From Pigmentiphaga aceris (GTDB taxonomy: Bacteria > Pseudomonadota > Gammaproteobacteria > Burkholderiales > Burkholderiaceae_B), in assembly GCF_008119665.1 (NCBI RefSeq), contig NZ_CP043046.1, positions 744,001-808,000 on the forward strand: a DNA stretch of 64,000 nucleotides. The letters are read 5' to 3'. The translations under genes were made by a program, and so were the position numbers. Positions 1-8,995 of this stretch are shown piece after piece (within the stretch, counting starts at the first letter, position 1; each line of letters begins with the position of its first letter). The notes under the pieces are model-generated. The model did not search any database. It was not told the DNA's origin and saw nothing but the letters and a program-made list of their open reading frames with translations.

Positions 1-1
1 G

Positions 2-1876
2 GACCAGGAGGTCTGTTTCTCCGAGGGCTTCAACTGCGTCATCGGTGGTCGAGGCAGTGGCAAGTCTTCCCTGCTGGAGTACGTGCGGTTTGCTGTCGGT
101 CCAGATGAGCTTGCAGTCAAGGACGACGATGACCCAGCGCTACAGCGCAAAAGGAAGCAGCTGAGGGAGTCGCTCACGCCCGGCTCGGAGGTAAGGGTCA
201 GTTTCGAAGTGGGTAATGGAGTCTCAGACACCTTGGTCTATGCCCCTGGGAAGCTGGCTGGCCAGCAGCGTTGGCTTGATGGGCGCGAAGTGGCAGACCT
301 GAACACCGTGCTCAGGCAGCTTCAGCTTCAGTTTTTCAGCCAAGGTGAACTCAGCCGGATGACCAGCGGTGCTCAAGGGCAGGCACAAGTTCTCTCGCTG
401 ATTGATACCGCAAGCGGCGCCGCGTTGCTGGAACTGAATGCGTCAGAGAGCGACCTCAAGGCGCGCTTGCAGTCGCTGTTCCAAAGCACACGGGACGCTG
501 CAAGACTTCAGACCGAACTCGTGGAGGCGAAGCAGGAAGCCGTCGAACTGGAGCGGCAATTGAAGGCACGTGAGGCCGTCCAGGATGACTCTCAACTGAA
601 CCAGTTGGCACTAGAGGCTCGCCGCCAGCTTGACCGCATGAAAGCGGCGGACGCGCCGATGACCGAAGCGGTTGACGGGGTGCTGAAGGACCTAGTGGGG
701 CCGCTGGAGGCGTTACCTGCCAATGCGGTGCAATGGCCTAACGCCCAGTGGTTTGCAGACACGGCCGCACAGGTCCAAAAAGCAAGGGCTGACCTCGCGG
801 TCGCCATTAGCAAAGCCATGGCGAACTATCAGCAGGTGATGGCCGCCTGCCTTGGAGACGAAGCCTCCCGAGGTACCGTGGAAGCCATCGGTGCCGTGCA
901 AGAGCGATTCAGGGTGGCTTGTGTTGAACGTGGCATCCGCGAAGACGACATCGCGCGGATGCAGGACCTTGAAGAGCAGCGTCAAGCCAAGCTGAAACTT
1001 ATTGAGGAGCGTCAGAAAAGACTGGCGGAGGTTCAAAGCGAAGCTGACAAGTTTCCGCAGGTGCTGGGGGAACTCCATGGCGTCTGGAAGGCGCAGTTCG
1101 ATGCCCGGACCGCGACGGCAGCGGCGATACAGGCAGCTGTGGCGTCGCAGACGTTGCGGCTTACCACCTCGTACATGTCCGACGAGTCATCGTTTGCCGG
1201 AGCTTGGGACCGGCTTGCGCCCGCTGACAAGCGTGGGAAGTTGGCACGGCGCTGGGACGACGTCGGAGCTGAACTCTTTCGAACCTGGAAGAATCGCGCT
1301 GACGCTTCCGTCTGGGAAACGCTGGAGGTAGCGAGAGCCGACCAGACTTTGCTGGACATCGTGCTTTTCGATGGCCTTCATCAACCGCTGTTCGTGCATC
1401 TCGACAGCGACAACGTTCGGGCCCTGTGGGAAGACGTGCGCATCGCCCGAGTGAGCGATGGCATCGACGTCGAACTCTTACGCGAGGACGGAACGGTTGC
1501 CGGCTCCATGAGCGGTGCGCTGTCAGAAGGCCAACGAAACACTGTGCTGTTGAATCTGATGCTGGCCCGAGGAGAAGGCCCCATCGTGATTGACCAGCCG
1601 GAGGACGAGTTGGACTCGGGCTTCATCTATCGAACGCTGGTGCGTGACCTGCGCGCTGCTAAGAACAAGCGGCAGCTGATAGTTGCCACCCACAACGCGA
1701 ACCTGCCCGTCAACGCGGACGCCGAGCAGATTTATGCGTTGGAGGCTCGCGACGGGAGAGGCAAGCTGCGCGCGCAGGGTGGGCTTGACCGAAAGGGTGT
1801 GGCCGAAGCCGTGCTGGACATCATGGAAGGTTCGGAGCAGGCGTTCAAGCAGCGCAGTGAGAAGTACCACTTCTAG
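2..1876 (+). CDS. SMC-like AAA ATPase of the BREX island (TrlF-like), 5' end outside the window
   Basis: The frame is open from the first base, so the N-terminus lies upstream; a GTG at 83 falls after the Walker A motif and cannot be the start. In the visible 624 residues, Walker A (GGRGSGKSS) is at about 15-23 and a charged coiled-coil-rich middle spans about 130-370. The ABC signature LSEGQ is near 506, Walker B (PIVIDQPEDELD) near 527 and the H-loop ATHN near 563. This is the SMC/RecF ABC-ATPase head arrangement. The tail (MEGSEQAF...KYHF) resembles TrlF-family PHP-ATPases as I remember them; a PHP domain, if present, would lie upstream. The gene is followed 27 bp later by the DUF262 gene on the same strand. 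By position it is probably a defence accessory ATPase partnering that restriction enzyme or the BREX core. Family placement is from memory; the ATPase fold is clear. Confidence 0.75.
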   Translation, partial: DQEVCFSEGFNCVIGGRGSGKSSLLEYVRFAVGPDELAVKDDDDPALQRKRKQLRESLTPGSEVRVSFEVGNGVSDTLVYAPGKLAGQQRWLDGREVADLNTVLRQLQLQFFSQGELSRMTSGAQGQAQVLSLIDTASGAALLELNASESDLKARLQSLFQSTRDAARLQTELVEAKQEAVELERQLKAREAVQDDSQLNQLALEARRQLDRMKAADAPMTEAVDGVLKDLVGPLEALPANAVQWPNAQWFADTAAQVQKARADLAVAISKAMANYQQVMAACLGDEASRGTVEAIGAVQERFRVACVERGIREDDIARMQDLEEQRQAKLKLIEERQKRLAEVQSEADKFPQVLGELHGVWKAQFDARTATAAAIQAAVASQTLRLTTSYMSDESSFAGAWDRLAPADKRGKLARRWDDVGAELFRTWKNRADASVWETLEVARADQTLLDIVLFDGLHQPLFVHLDSDNVRALWEDVRIARVSDGIDVELLREDGTVAGSMSGALSEGQRNTVLLNLMLARGEGPIVIDQPEDELDSGFIYRTLVRDLRAAKNKRQLIVATHNANLPVNADAEQIYALEARDGRGKLRAQGGLDRKGVAEAVLDIMEGSEQAFKQRSEKYHF

Positions 1877-1903
1877 CGCACCGCAAAACAAGATGAGAAA
1901 GAT

Positions 1904-3592
1904 ATGAGCAAGAAAATCAGCGGCGCAGAGTTCCCGCTTGCCAAAATCTTCAGTTCGGACTTTGACTACGTCATTCCGAGCTATCAGCGCCCCTACGCCT
2001 GGACACCCATACAGGCGGGCGAGCTGTTTTCTGACCTCTACGACTTCTACTTGAAGGAGGACAAGGAGGACACCTATTTTCTGGGCAGCGTCGTGCTCAT
2101 AAAGGACGAGGGCAAGCCGCAATCCGAGGTCATTGACGGCCAGCAGCGGTTGACTACGCTAACGGTTCTGCTGGCAGCTTTGACGAATCGTGCCACGGGT
2201 CAGATTCGCGATGCGTTTCACCGCTATCTGTGTGAGCCCGGCAACGTGCTGGAAGGCCTCGCGCAGAAGCCTCGCCTGACGCTGCGCGAGCGGGACCGGG
2301 CATTCTTCAAACGCTACGTGCAGGACGTTGCACTGGACGAGCTGCTGGGTCTGGACCCGGCGCAACTGGACAACGAGTCTCAACGGAATATCCAGGCCAA
2401 TGCAAGGCTGTTCCTTCAGCGACTTGAGGCGGCCTTCGGCACCGACACCCAGGCGGCCACGCAGTTCGGCGGCTTCCTGGTGCAGCGCTGCTTTTTGGTG
2501 GCTGTGTCGACGCCCAGTCAGCAGTCCGCCTTCCGTGTGTTCTCGGTTCTCAATAGCCGTGGGCTGGACTTGCTGCCGACTGACATCATCAAGTCTGACG
2601 TCATCGGCAAAGTGAAGCCGGCCCTACGCGACGATTACAACGACGCCTGGGAGGAGTTGGAGGTCGAGACCGGCCGCGATGGGTTCGCCGAAGTGTTCGG
2701 CCATATCCGCATGATTTACGCGAAGGACAAAGCGCGTCGAGCCCTGCTCGAAGAGTTCCGCGAACGCGTGATCGAAAAGGTGCCATCCGCCGAAGAATTG
2801 GTGACTAAGGTCATCGAGCCGTTCACACAGGCCTATTTGGTAGCCAAGCATGCACAGTTTGTCTCGACAGCCAATGCATCCGAGGTAAACGCACTGCTTG
2901 GTTGGCTGAACCGTATCGACAACTCGGACTGGCTGCCCAGCGCCATGCGGTTCCTGGCCGAACACGACTCGGACGCAGTGTACGTTTGCTGGTTCATCAA
3001 ACGGCTTGAACGGCTCGCAGCGTTCATGCATGTGTGCGGGCACGATGTGAACGGTCGCATCGAGCGCTATGCCAGGGTGTTGCACGCACTTGAGAAGCCC
3101 CACTCCATGGCCCAGCCGGTAACGGCGGTCGAGCTGAGTGACGTGGAGAAGCAGACGTTTTTGCAACACTTCCAGGGTGAGGTCTACCTCATGGCAGCCC
3201 GGCGCAGGAGCTATCTCATTCTGCGTTTGGACTCATTTCTTTCAGACGGCGCAGCTACGTACAACCCTGCGGTGCTTACCATCGAACATGTCTTGCCTCA
3301 GACGGTGGCTGCGGGGGCGGGGTGGGCAACGCAGTGGCCAAACATCGCCGACCAAGTACATTGGCGGCATCGCTTGGCCAACCTAGTGCCTCTGACCCGG
3401 CGACGCAATTCGCAAGCGCAAAACCATGATTTCGAGCGCAAGAAGACGGCCTACTTTGGCGGAAAACAGAGCGTCTCGTCGTACGTACTCACCACTCAGG
3501 TGCTCAATACGCCGAGTTGGACGCCAGCAGTCGTTGAGCAACGCCAACGGGACCTGTTGGAAGTACTTTCCAATTCTTGGGATTTGAAATGA
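1904..3592 (+). CDS. GmrSD/BrxU-like DUF262-DUF1524 type IV restriction enzyme
   Basis: This 562-aa protein has the N-terminal DUF262 (ParB-like nucleotide-binding/hydrolysing) domain, with PSYQRPYAW near residue 25 and the signature DGQQRLTTL near 78. The C-terminal DUF1524 HNH nuclease domain has IEHVLPQ near 459, then a W..H.LANL element and a FERKK..Y motif. In this family the DUF262 domain uses NTP and the HNH domain cuts, typically modified (glucosylated or hydroxymethylated) phage DNA. BrxU of some type I BREX loci sits in the same place, just before pglZ. The stop overlaps the pglZ start as ATGA, so translation is probably coupled. A modification-dependent role alongside BREX is inference from family and position. 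Confidence 0.88.
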   Translation: MSKKISGAEFPLAKIFSSDFDYVIPSYQRPYAWTPIQAGELFSDLYDFYLKEDKEDTYFLGSVVLIKDEGKPQSEVIDGQQRLTTLTVLLAALTNRATGQIRDAFHRYLCEPGNVLEGLAQKPRLTLRERDRAFFKRYVQDVALDELLGLDPAQLDNESQRNIQANARLFLQRLEAAFGTDTQAATQFGGFLVQRCFLVAVSTPSQQSAFRVFSVLNSRGLDLLPTDIIKSDVIGKVKPALRDDYNDAWEELEVETGRDGFAEVFGHIRMIYAKDKARRALLEEFRERVIEKVPSAEELVTKVIEPFTQAYLVAKHAQFVSTANASEVNALLGWLNRIDNSDWLPSAMRFLAEHDSDAVYVCWFIKRLERLAAFMHVCGHDVNGRIERYARVLHALEKPHSMAQPVTAVELSDVEKQTFLQHFQGEVYLMAARRRSYLILRLDSFLSDGAATYNPAVLTIEHVLPQTVAAGAGWATQWPNIADQVHWRHRLANLVPLTRRRNSQAQNHDFERKKTAYFGGKQSVSSYVLTTQVLNTPSWTPAVVEQRQRDLLEVLSNSWDLK

Positions 3593-5922
3593 GCCGGGCG
3601 CCTCAGCGGTCGCCATCGACTGACTCAGTCGGCACCGCGCTTGCGACCATAGTGCGGTCCGCAGCAAAGGGCAACTCTCACGCCGCAGTACCTGCCGCCG
3701 CCATTCTGTGGCCGGATAAGGACGGCCACTGGCTTGCCGCAATGCCAGCGCTGAGCAAGCTGATGCCTAACCTGTGCATGCTCGGGGCATACGCGCCTGA
3801 ACAGCGCAGCGGCCCGGCCATCTGGCTCAAATGTGCCATCGCCGGGCTGTTGCCCGAGGTCAAACTCGATGGCGTGCCGGTGGTCTACCTGCCGGGCGTC
3901 AGTCGCGCCGAGTTACGCGCCGTCGAAAGCTGCCCGCACTACCTGCAGCCGCTGGCTGAGTTGCAGTACCGCGGCGTGTTCTGGAGCCAGTCCAATGCCA
4001 AAGACTGGACGCCTGGGGCCTTCCTGGCATCGAAAAATGGTGGCTTGGGTCTGGACGTGACGCAGGACAAGGCGACCCAGGAAGCACTAGGTCAGGCACT
4101 GCAAGCCGGTGTGCTGCTGGCACATGGCGTGGCAGAACTTGAAGGCCGAGCCATCAATGCCGAGTGGTTGCTGGGCTTGATGGCACCCAACCCAACGCGC
4201 GACCTGCTTTTGTGGATGAACGAGCCCGAGGCGACCCGCCGTGAGTGGGGCGACGTGCTGTGGAACATTTTTGCCAAACGATGCAAGGCGGACTTCGGCT
4301 TCGACCCCATCGCCGACGGCGTGCTGGTGGCGGCCGAACGGCTTGCCAAGGCAGAAGGCAAGTGGTCTGCGGTCTCCCAACTCTACCGGGACTCGTTCAG
4401 CAGTTTTCCGAACGTCTTCGGGCTACTTGCGAAGGTGCAGCCACCGCAGTTGGGTTTGTTTCCAGACCAAAGCCGGTTGGCGGGGTATCCGCAGGTCAAT
4501 GAGCAAAGCGAAGCCGCGCTGCGCTACGCCTTGTTTGCTTGCGCCAGCATGGATGCGCCTCAAGCCCGCGCGACTGTGCTGGCCGCGGAAGAGGAGCACG
4601 GCGTGCGGCGTGGGTGGCTATGGGCCCGGATGGGGCGTTCACCTTTGGTGGCGGCCTTGGCGCACTTGGCAAAGGTGGCGGAGCGAAGCGCCCTTGCGCC
4701 GATTGGCCAATCCCCGGCCGAGCTGGCCAGCAGTTACCGACACAACGGCTGGGAAGTGGACGACGCGGCGCTGAACGCGATGGGCTCCGTTCATGCCAAG
4801 GCGGATTCGGACGCAGTTAAAGCAACGTTGCGAGCGGTCTACCTGCCATGGCTGGAGGAAGCAGCACTTCGCCTGCAGGAGGCGGCTATGGCCGTAGGTG
4901 GCTTGCCTCCGCTCGCCAAGCAGGCCGACGAGCCTGTTGCTGGTAGCTGCACAGTTTTTGTCGATGGCCTACGGTATGACGTGGCAGCGCGGCTGAGTCA
5001 GCGCCTTGCGGCCCTTGGCAAGGTCGACCTGTCGGCCCACTGGACAAGCCTGCCGTCGGTGACGGCCTCAGGAAAGCCCTGGTGCTCACCGGTGTCCAGC
5101 TACGTCGTGGGCGCGGCGGACGCTGTCGACTTCGAGCCAATCTCCGGCCACAACTTCCGCAAGCTGCTGGCCGAGCATGGCGTGCAGCCCTTGGGCAAGC
5201 ATGAGAAGGGTGACCCGCTCGGGAAGGCCTGGACCGAAGCCGGCGACCTGGACCACTATGGCCACGAGCACGGCGTGCGCTTGGCCCGTGACCTTGACAC
5301 CCAGCTGAACCAGGTGGTCGAGCGTGTCGAAGAACTGATAGAAGCTGGTTGGAATAGCGTTCGTATCGTCACCGACCACGGCTGGCTGCTGATGCCAGGT
5401 GGGTTGCCGAAATCCGAACTGCCCAAACACCAGGCCGAAACTCGCTGGGGCCGCTGCGCAGTGCTGAAGGACAGCGCGCACGGCACCCCGCTGACGTTTG
5501 GCTGGGACTGGTGCAAGGATGTTCAGGTGGCGTATGCCCCGGGGGTTGCGTGCTTTAGTGCCGGCACCGAGTACGCCCACGGTGGCATCAGCCTCCAGGA
5601 GTGCTTGGTGCCGATGCTGCAGCTTCAGGTCGCTGGAGCCAGCGGCGAGGCTGCATCGGTCACGATTCGGTCCGTGGTGTGGAAAGGGCTTCGCTGTTCT
5701 GTCGTCGTGGAAGGAGCTGCACCGGGCCGGCGCGTGGACATTCGGACCAAGGCTGCATTGGCCTCCAGTTCGCTCGTGTCCAGCACCAAGGCTCTCGAAG
5801 GCGGCAAAGCCAGTCTGGCAGTGGCAGATGATGATCACATGGGCGCAGCGGCCGTGGTGGTGGTGCTCAGTGCCGACGGTGAGGTTCTGCAGAAGCGGGC
5901 GACCGCGGTGGGAGAAAACTAG
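3589..5922 (+). CDS. pglZ: BREX phosphatase PglZ
   Basis: This 777-aa protein belongs to the alkaline-phosphatase superfamily and carries the PglZ core. The nucleophile/metal region FVDGLRYDVA is at about 457-466, the metal-binding DHGW near 595 and AHGGISLQE near 665. The ATG at 3589 was chosen over an in-frame TTG 12 bases upstream because it overlaps the preceding stop as ATGA. PglZ is the hallmark of BREX phage-exclusion systems, where it acts with PglX methylation and BrxC. The length and the absence of a long N-terminal extension fit the shorter PglZ variant ('type B') of type I systems, from memory. brxL follows after 2 bp. Confidence 0.92.
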   Translation: MSRAPQRSPSTDSVGTALATIVRSAAKGNSHAAVPAAAILWPDKDGHWLAAMPALSKLMPNLCMLGAYAPEQRSGPAIWLKCAIAGLLPEVKLDGVPVVYLPGVSRAELRAVESCPHYLQPLAELQYRGVFWSQSNAKDWTPGAFLASKNGGLGLDVTQDKATQEALGQALQAGVLLAHGVAELEGRAINAEWLLGLMAPNPTRDLLLWMNEPEATRREWGDVLWNIFAKRCKADFGFDPIADGVLVAAERLAKAEGKWSAVSQLYRDSFSSFPNVFGLLAKVQPPQLGLFPDQSRLAGYPQVNEQSEAALRYALFACASMDAPQARATVLAAEEEHGVRRGWLWARMGRSPLVAALAHLAKVAERSALAPIGQSPAELASSYRHNGWEVDDAALNAMGSVHAKADSDAVKATLRAVYLPWLEEAALRLQEAAMAVGGLPPLAKQADEPVAGSCTVFVDGLRYDVAARLSQRLAALGKVDLSAHWTSLPSVTASGKPWCSPVSSYVVGAADAVDFEPISGHNFRKLLAEHGVQPLGKHEKGDPLGKAWTEAGDLDHYGHEHGVRLARDLDTQLNQVVERVEELIEAGWNSVRIVTDHGWLLMPGGLPKSELPKHQAETRWGRCAVLKDSAHGTPLTFGWDWCKDVQVAYAPGVACFSAGTEYAHGGISLQECLVPMLQLQVAGASGEAASVTIRSVVWKGLRCSVVVEGAAPGRRVDIRTKAALASSSLVSSTKALEGGKASLAVADDDHMGAAAVVVVLSADGEVLQKRATAVGEN

Positions 5923-5924
5923 AC

Positions 5925-7970
5925 ATGCAACTCGACGACCTGGACCGCAAGGCCACGCAAGCGTTTGAAGGCTATGTGGTGCGCAAGGACCTGGTGCGCA
6001 CCTTTAGCCGCCAGTTTCCGGTGCCCACCTACGTCGTGGAATTCCTGCTGGGACGCTACTGCGCCACCACCGACGAATCTGAAATCCAGGAAGGGCTAGA
6101 CATCGTTCAGCGCCAGCTGGGTTCACGCACAGTCAAGGCCGGCGAGGAAGAGCTTTTCAAAGCCAGGGCCCGCGAGTCGGGCTCCGTAAAAATCATCGAC
6201 ATCGTCACTGCGCGGCTCGACTCCAAGACGGATTCGTATGTGGCCACCTTGCCCAGCTTGCGCTTGAACGATGTGCGGTTGACCCCGGAAATGGTCAAGG
6301 ACAACGAGCGGATGCTGACGGGTGGCTTCTACGCCGAGGTCACGCTAGGCTACGACGCTTCCATTGCCCAGGAAAAGGGTGGGCGACCGTTCGGGGTCGA
6401 AGCCTTGCGAGCCATCCAGCTTTCTAAACGCGAGGTGTTGGATGTTCTGGCCAAGGGCCGCGAGAGCTTTTCGACCGCCGAATGGCGAGACCTTCTACTG
6501 CGCAGCGTGGGCTTCGAGCCCGGAACGCTGTCCGAGCGGACCAAAGACGCGTTGCTGCTGCGGATGGTGCCGTTCGTAGAGCGCAACTACAACATGGTCG
6601 AGCTTGGCCCTCGCGGCACAGGCAAGTCGCACCTGTTCCAGCAGGTCTCGCCGTATGCCCACTTGATTTCGGGCGGCAAGGCCACTGTCGCGCGGATGTT
6701 CGTCAACAACTCGAGTGGTCAACGTGGCCTCGTGTGCCAGTACGACGTGGTGTGTTTCGACGAGGTGTCGGGCGTTTCCTTCGACCAGAAGGACGGCGTC
6801 AACATCATGAAGGGCTACATGGAGAGCGGCGAGTTCTCGCGTGGCAAGGAAAGCATCCGCGCCGATGGGTCCATCGTTCTAGTCGGCAACTTCGATGTCG
6901 ATGTCGAGCATCAGCAGCGTGTTGGTCATCTTTTTGGACCCCTGCCGCCAGAAATGCGCAACGACACAGCCTTCATGGACCGCATTCATTGCTTCCTGCC
7001 AGGATGGGAAGTGCCTAAGCTGAATCCCGGGCTATTCACTGAGCACTTCGGCCTAGTGAGCGACTTCCTTTCCGAATGCTTCACCCAACTGCGTGGCCAA
7101 AGCCGCGTGTCGGCCTTGCAAGGGCGGGTTTACTGGGGCGGCGCGCTCAGCGGGCGGGACATCAACGGCGTGAACAAGACGGTGAGCGGGCTGCTCAAGC
7201 TGCTTTACCCAGACGCGGAGGCTCAGGTCAGCGAAGAGGACCTGGAATGGGCGGTTCGCTTGGCGTTGGAGGTGCGGCGGCGCGTCAAAGAACAGCAGAA
7301 ACGCATCGGCGCCGCCGAGTTCCGTAACACGCATTTCAGCTACACGCTTGGCACCGAAGGGGTCGAGAAGTTTGTGTCGACGCCAGAGCTTCAGAGTCAA
7401 GGCGGAATCGGCGATGAGCCACTCGAGTGCGGACAGATTTGGACGCTGAGCCCTGGCGGTCAGGATGAGCATCCAGGCTTGTTCCGGCTCGAGGTTACGG
7501 AGGGGCCGGGTAGCGGTGTCCGGGTGCTCAACAACCCGGTGCCGTCCGCATTCAAGGAGTCCATCCGGTGCGCCGAGCAGAACTTGTATGCGCGGGCGCA
7601 GCAACTGGTCGGTGACCGAGACCCGAGGTCGCACGAATTTTCGGTGCAGCTTCGCGGGTTCGACGCTGCGAAGTCGGGCGCCAAGACCGGTATCGGCGCG
7701 TTGATTGCGCTGGCCGGCGCGTTGCTGAAGAAGTCTGTCCGCGGCGGCTTGGTAGTGGTCGGTGAGGTCACTCTCGGTGGCACCATTGAGCCGATTCACA
7801 ACGCCGTGACGCTGGCTGAACTCGCAGTCGAGAAAGGGGCCAAGTCTCTGCTGCTGCCGGTGTCTTGCCGGCGCCAGCTGTTCGACCTGTCAGACGAAAT
7901 GGCAACGAAGCTGGACATCGAGTTTTACCAGGACGGCCGCGACGCGCTGCTGAAGGCGCTGGTCGATTGA
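5925..7970 (+). CDS. brxL: BREX AAA+/Lon-like protein BrxL
   Basis: This 681-aa protein has an N-terminal domain, then an AAA+ core with Walker A GPRGTGKS near residue 228 and a Walker B-like VVCFDEVSG near 278. The C-terminal Lon-protease-like fold spans about 560-675 (GAKTGIGALIAL, then GEVTLGGTIEP). BrxL forms DNA-translocating AAA+ multimers needed for phage exclusion in type I BREX; its Lon domain is thought to be structural rather than clearly proteolytic. The classical Lon PxxGPSAG serine motif is replaced by GAKTGIGA, as in other BrxL proteins I know. It is the last gene of the operon. brxA, brxB, brxC and pglX would lie upstream, outside the window. Confidence 0.92.
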   Translation: MQLDDLDRKATQAFEGYVVRKDLVRTFSRQFPVPTYVVEFLLGRYCATTDESEIQEGLDIVQRQLGSRTVKAGEEELFKARARESGSVKIIDIVTARLDSKTDSYVATLPSLRLNDVRLTPEMVKDNERMLTGGFYAEVTLGYDASIAQEKGGRPFGVEALRAIQLSKREVLDVLAKGRESFSTAEWRDLLLRSVGFEPGTLSERTKDALLLRMVPFVERNYNMVELGPRGTGKSHLFQQVSPYAHLISGGKATVARMFVNNSSGQRGLVCQYDVVCFDEVSGVSFDQKDGVNIMKGYMESGEFSRGKESIRADGSIVLVGNFDVDVEHQQRVGHLFGPLPPEMRNDTAFMDRIHCFLPGWEVPKLNPGLFTEHFGLVSDFLSECFTQLRGQSRVSALQGRVYWGGALSGRDINGVNKTVSGLLKLLYPDAEAQVSEEDLEWAVRLALEVRRRVKEQQKRIGAAEFRNTHFSYTLGTEGVEKFVSTPELQSQGGIGDEPLECGQIWTLSPGGQDEHPGLFRLEVTEGPGSGVRVLNNPVPSAFKESIRCAEQNLYARAQQLVGDRDPRSHEFSVQLRGFDAAKSGAKTGIGALIALAGALLKKSVRGGLVVVGEVTLGGTIEPIHNAVTLAELAVEKGAKSLLLPVSCRRQLFDLSDEMATKLDIEFYQDGRDALLKALVD

Positions 7971-8160
7971 CCAGTTCCGCCAATCAAACCAAGGGAGCGA
8001 GTGCGGGCAAACCGCACATGTTTCCTGCAATCCAGAAAACATGAATTTCCATGGATAAAGATCAACACAGTAAAGCCAGGAATCTAGAAGATTCTCGCAT
8101 AAGTATTTGATTTATAATAAATTTTTATGCATTCATCGACATCAATCAACATACATACAT
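7971..8160. other. AT-rich noncoding stretch between brxL and the tRNA scar
   Basis: About 190 bases without a credible gene. The second half (from about 8035) is strikingly AT-rich against the GC-rich surroundings, as expected for the right extremity of an integrative element. A short inverted repeat (GAATCTAGAAGATTC) sits near 8080-8095. No promoter could be assigned. Confidence 0.5.
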
Positions 8161-8210
8161 GCGGATTGAGCATCCGCGTGTCGGTGGTTCGATTCCGCCC
8201 CAGACCACCA
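8161..8210 (+). other. 3'-half tRNA-Phe copy: probable attachment (att) site bounding the BREX element
   Basis: The sequence reads as the 3' half of a tRNA. The anticodon stem GCGGA/TCCGC (8161-8177) flanks the loop TTGAGCA, followed by a five-base variable loop. The T-arm is GGTGG-TTCGATT-CCGCC (8183-8199) and the acceptor 3' strand ends in an encoded CCA (8208-8210). This matches betaproteobacterial tRNA-Phe as I remember it, except that the anticodon loop should read TTGAAAA. No D-arm or 5' acceptor strand precedes it, so it is not a gene. It is the duplicated 3' end left when an element integrates in tRNA-Phe; the intact tRNA and integrase should lie upstream of base 1. Confidence 0.75.
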
Positions 8211-8220
8211 AGAATTCAGT

Positions 8221-8250
8221 AAAAAGCCCAGCTTCCGAGTTGGGCTTTTT
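8221..8250 (+). terminator. Rho-independent terminator after the tRNA-Phe remnant
   Basis: The A-tract and stem AAAAAGCCCA (8221-8230) pair with TGGGCTTTTT (8241-8250) across GCTTCCGAGT, giving a GC core plus T-run. It lies 10 bases after the encoded CCA and was probably carried along as the native tRNA terminator. A diverged copy recurs at 11535-11581. Confidence 0.75.
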
Positions 8251-8279
8251 GCATTGGATCTCAGCAAGAGGCTGGGTGT

Positions 8280-8993
8280 TCAAGCAGTCTCTCCAATCGT
8301 GTGGTTTGCACGGAGACGCTCTGCGCTCACCTCGGCGCTTCTGAGCAGCGTAGTGGCTGCGGTCTTGGGATCGCATCCCAGTAGTTCGCGCACGAAGCTT
8401 TGTAGCCAAGTCGGCAACGTGCTGAATCCCTCCATCAGGTCGTTGCGTATGGCTTCGCCGTGGATGGGATCTGCCAGCAGCTTGCCCAATTTTCCGAGGA
8501 TTCTCTGCCGGTCGGTGGCTAGGGTGTCTTTCAGCCAGTGCAGGGCCTGCACCACACGCATGGCTGGCCGGTCGGCCCAATACAGACGGCTGGGGGCAGT
8601 CTGTTTGAACTCAATGACGAGCTTGTCCAGCCTGATGGACCGACGCCTGGCGTCGGTGTAAATCTTGACGCGAGCGGGTACTGCGTCGGTCAGACCGAGG
8701 TCGTTCGCCGCAGTCATGCAATCGACTAAAAGCCGCAGTTGATCTCGACGGGCGATGGCATCCACGACAGCGCGATAGTCCGGGCTGGTGTGGCGTTTGG
8801 TAAGGCTGTTTATCGCCGGTCTGTCGTAAAGGCCTCTTTCAATGCGCCGCAGCTCGCCGTCACGTACCAGGCGTTGCAGTGCCTTGTCGACCGCGGCGCG
8901 GTTGCCGAACGCAGCGAAGTCCGTCGGCACCCAGACGTGGCTGGCCGCGCCAGCGTTGACAAGAGATAGGATCGCGGATTTGAGGTTGGACAT
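8280..8993 (-). CDS. DUF6088 / AbiEi-like type IV antitoxin, without its toxin
   Basis: This 237-aa protein begins MSNLKSAILSLV; the frame extends further upstream, but the ATG at 8993 best fits family length. The N-terminal winged-helix region (VDKALQRLVRDGELRRIERGLYDRP) is the DUF6088/AbiEi antitoxin DNA-binding domain. The rest is the conserved C-terminal part. Such proteins repress their own operon and neutralise an AbiEii-type nucleotidyltransferase toxin encoded immediately downstream. Here downstream is only 30 bp of sequence, then the terminator and tRNA scar, so no toxin is present. Three repeats upstream look like its operator. The start has no strong Shine-Dalgarno. Confidence 0.75.
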   Translation of the reverse strand: MSNLKSAILSLVNAGAASHVWVPTDFAAFGNRAAVDKALQRLVRDGELRRIERGLYDRPAINSLTKRHTSPDYRAVVDAIARRDQLRLLVDCMTAANDLGLTDAVPARVKIYTDARRRSIRLDKLVIEFKQTAPSRLYWADRPAMRVVQALHWLKDTLATDRQRILGKLGKLLADPIHGEAIRNDLMEGFSTLPTWLQSFVRELLGCDPKTAATTLLRSAEVSAERLRANHTIGETA

Positions 8994-8995
8994 GG

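Noticed and set aside
8161..8210. Functional tRNA-Phe or tRNA with a GAG anticodon
   Set aside because: No D-arm or 5' acceptor strand precedes it and position 37 would be C. It is a 3'-half duplicate.
8146..8580. Minus-strand frame of 144 codons as the missing AbiEii toxin
   Set aside because: It runs through the tRNA remnant and terminator, overlaps the antitoxin C-terminus, and shows no nucleotidyltransferase motif.
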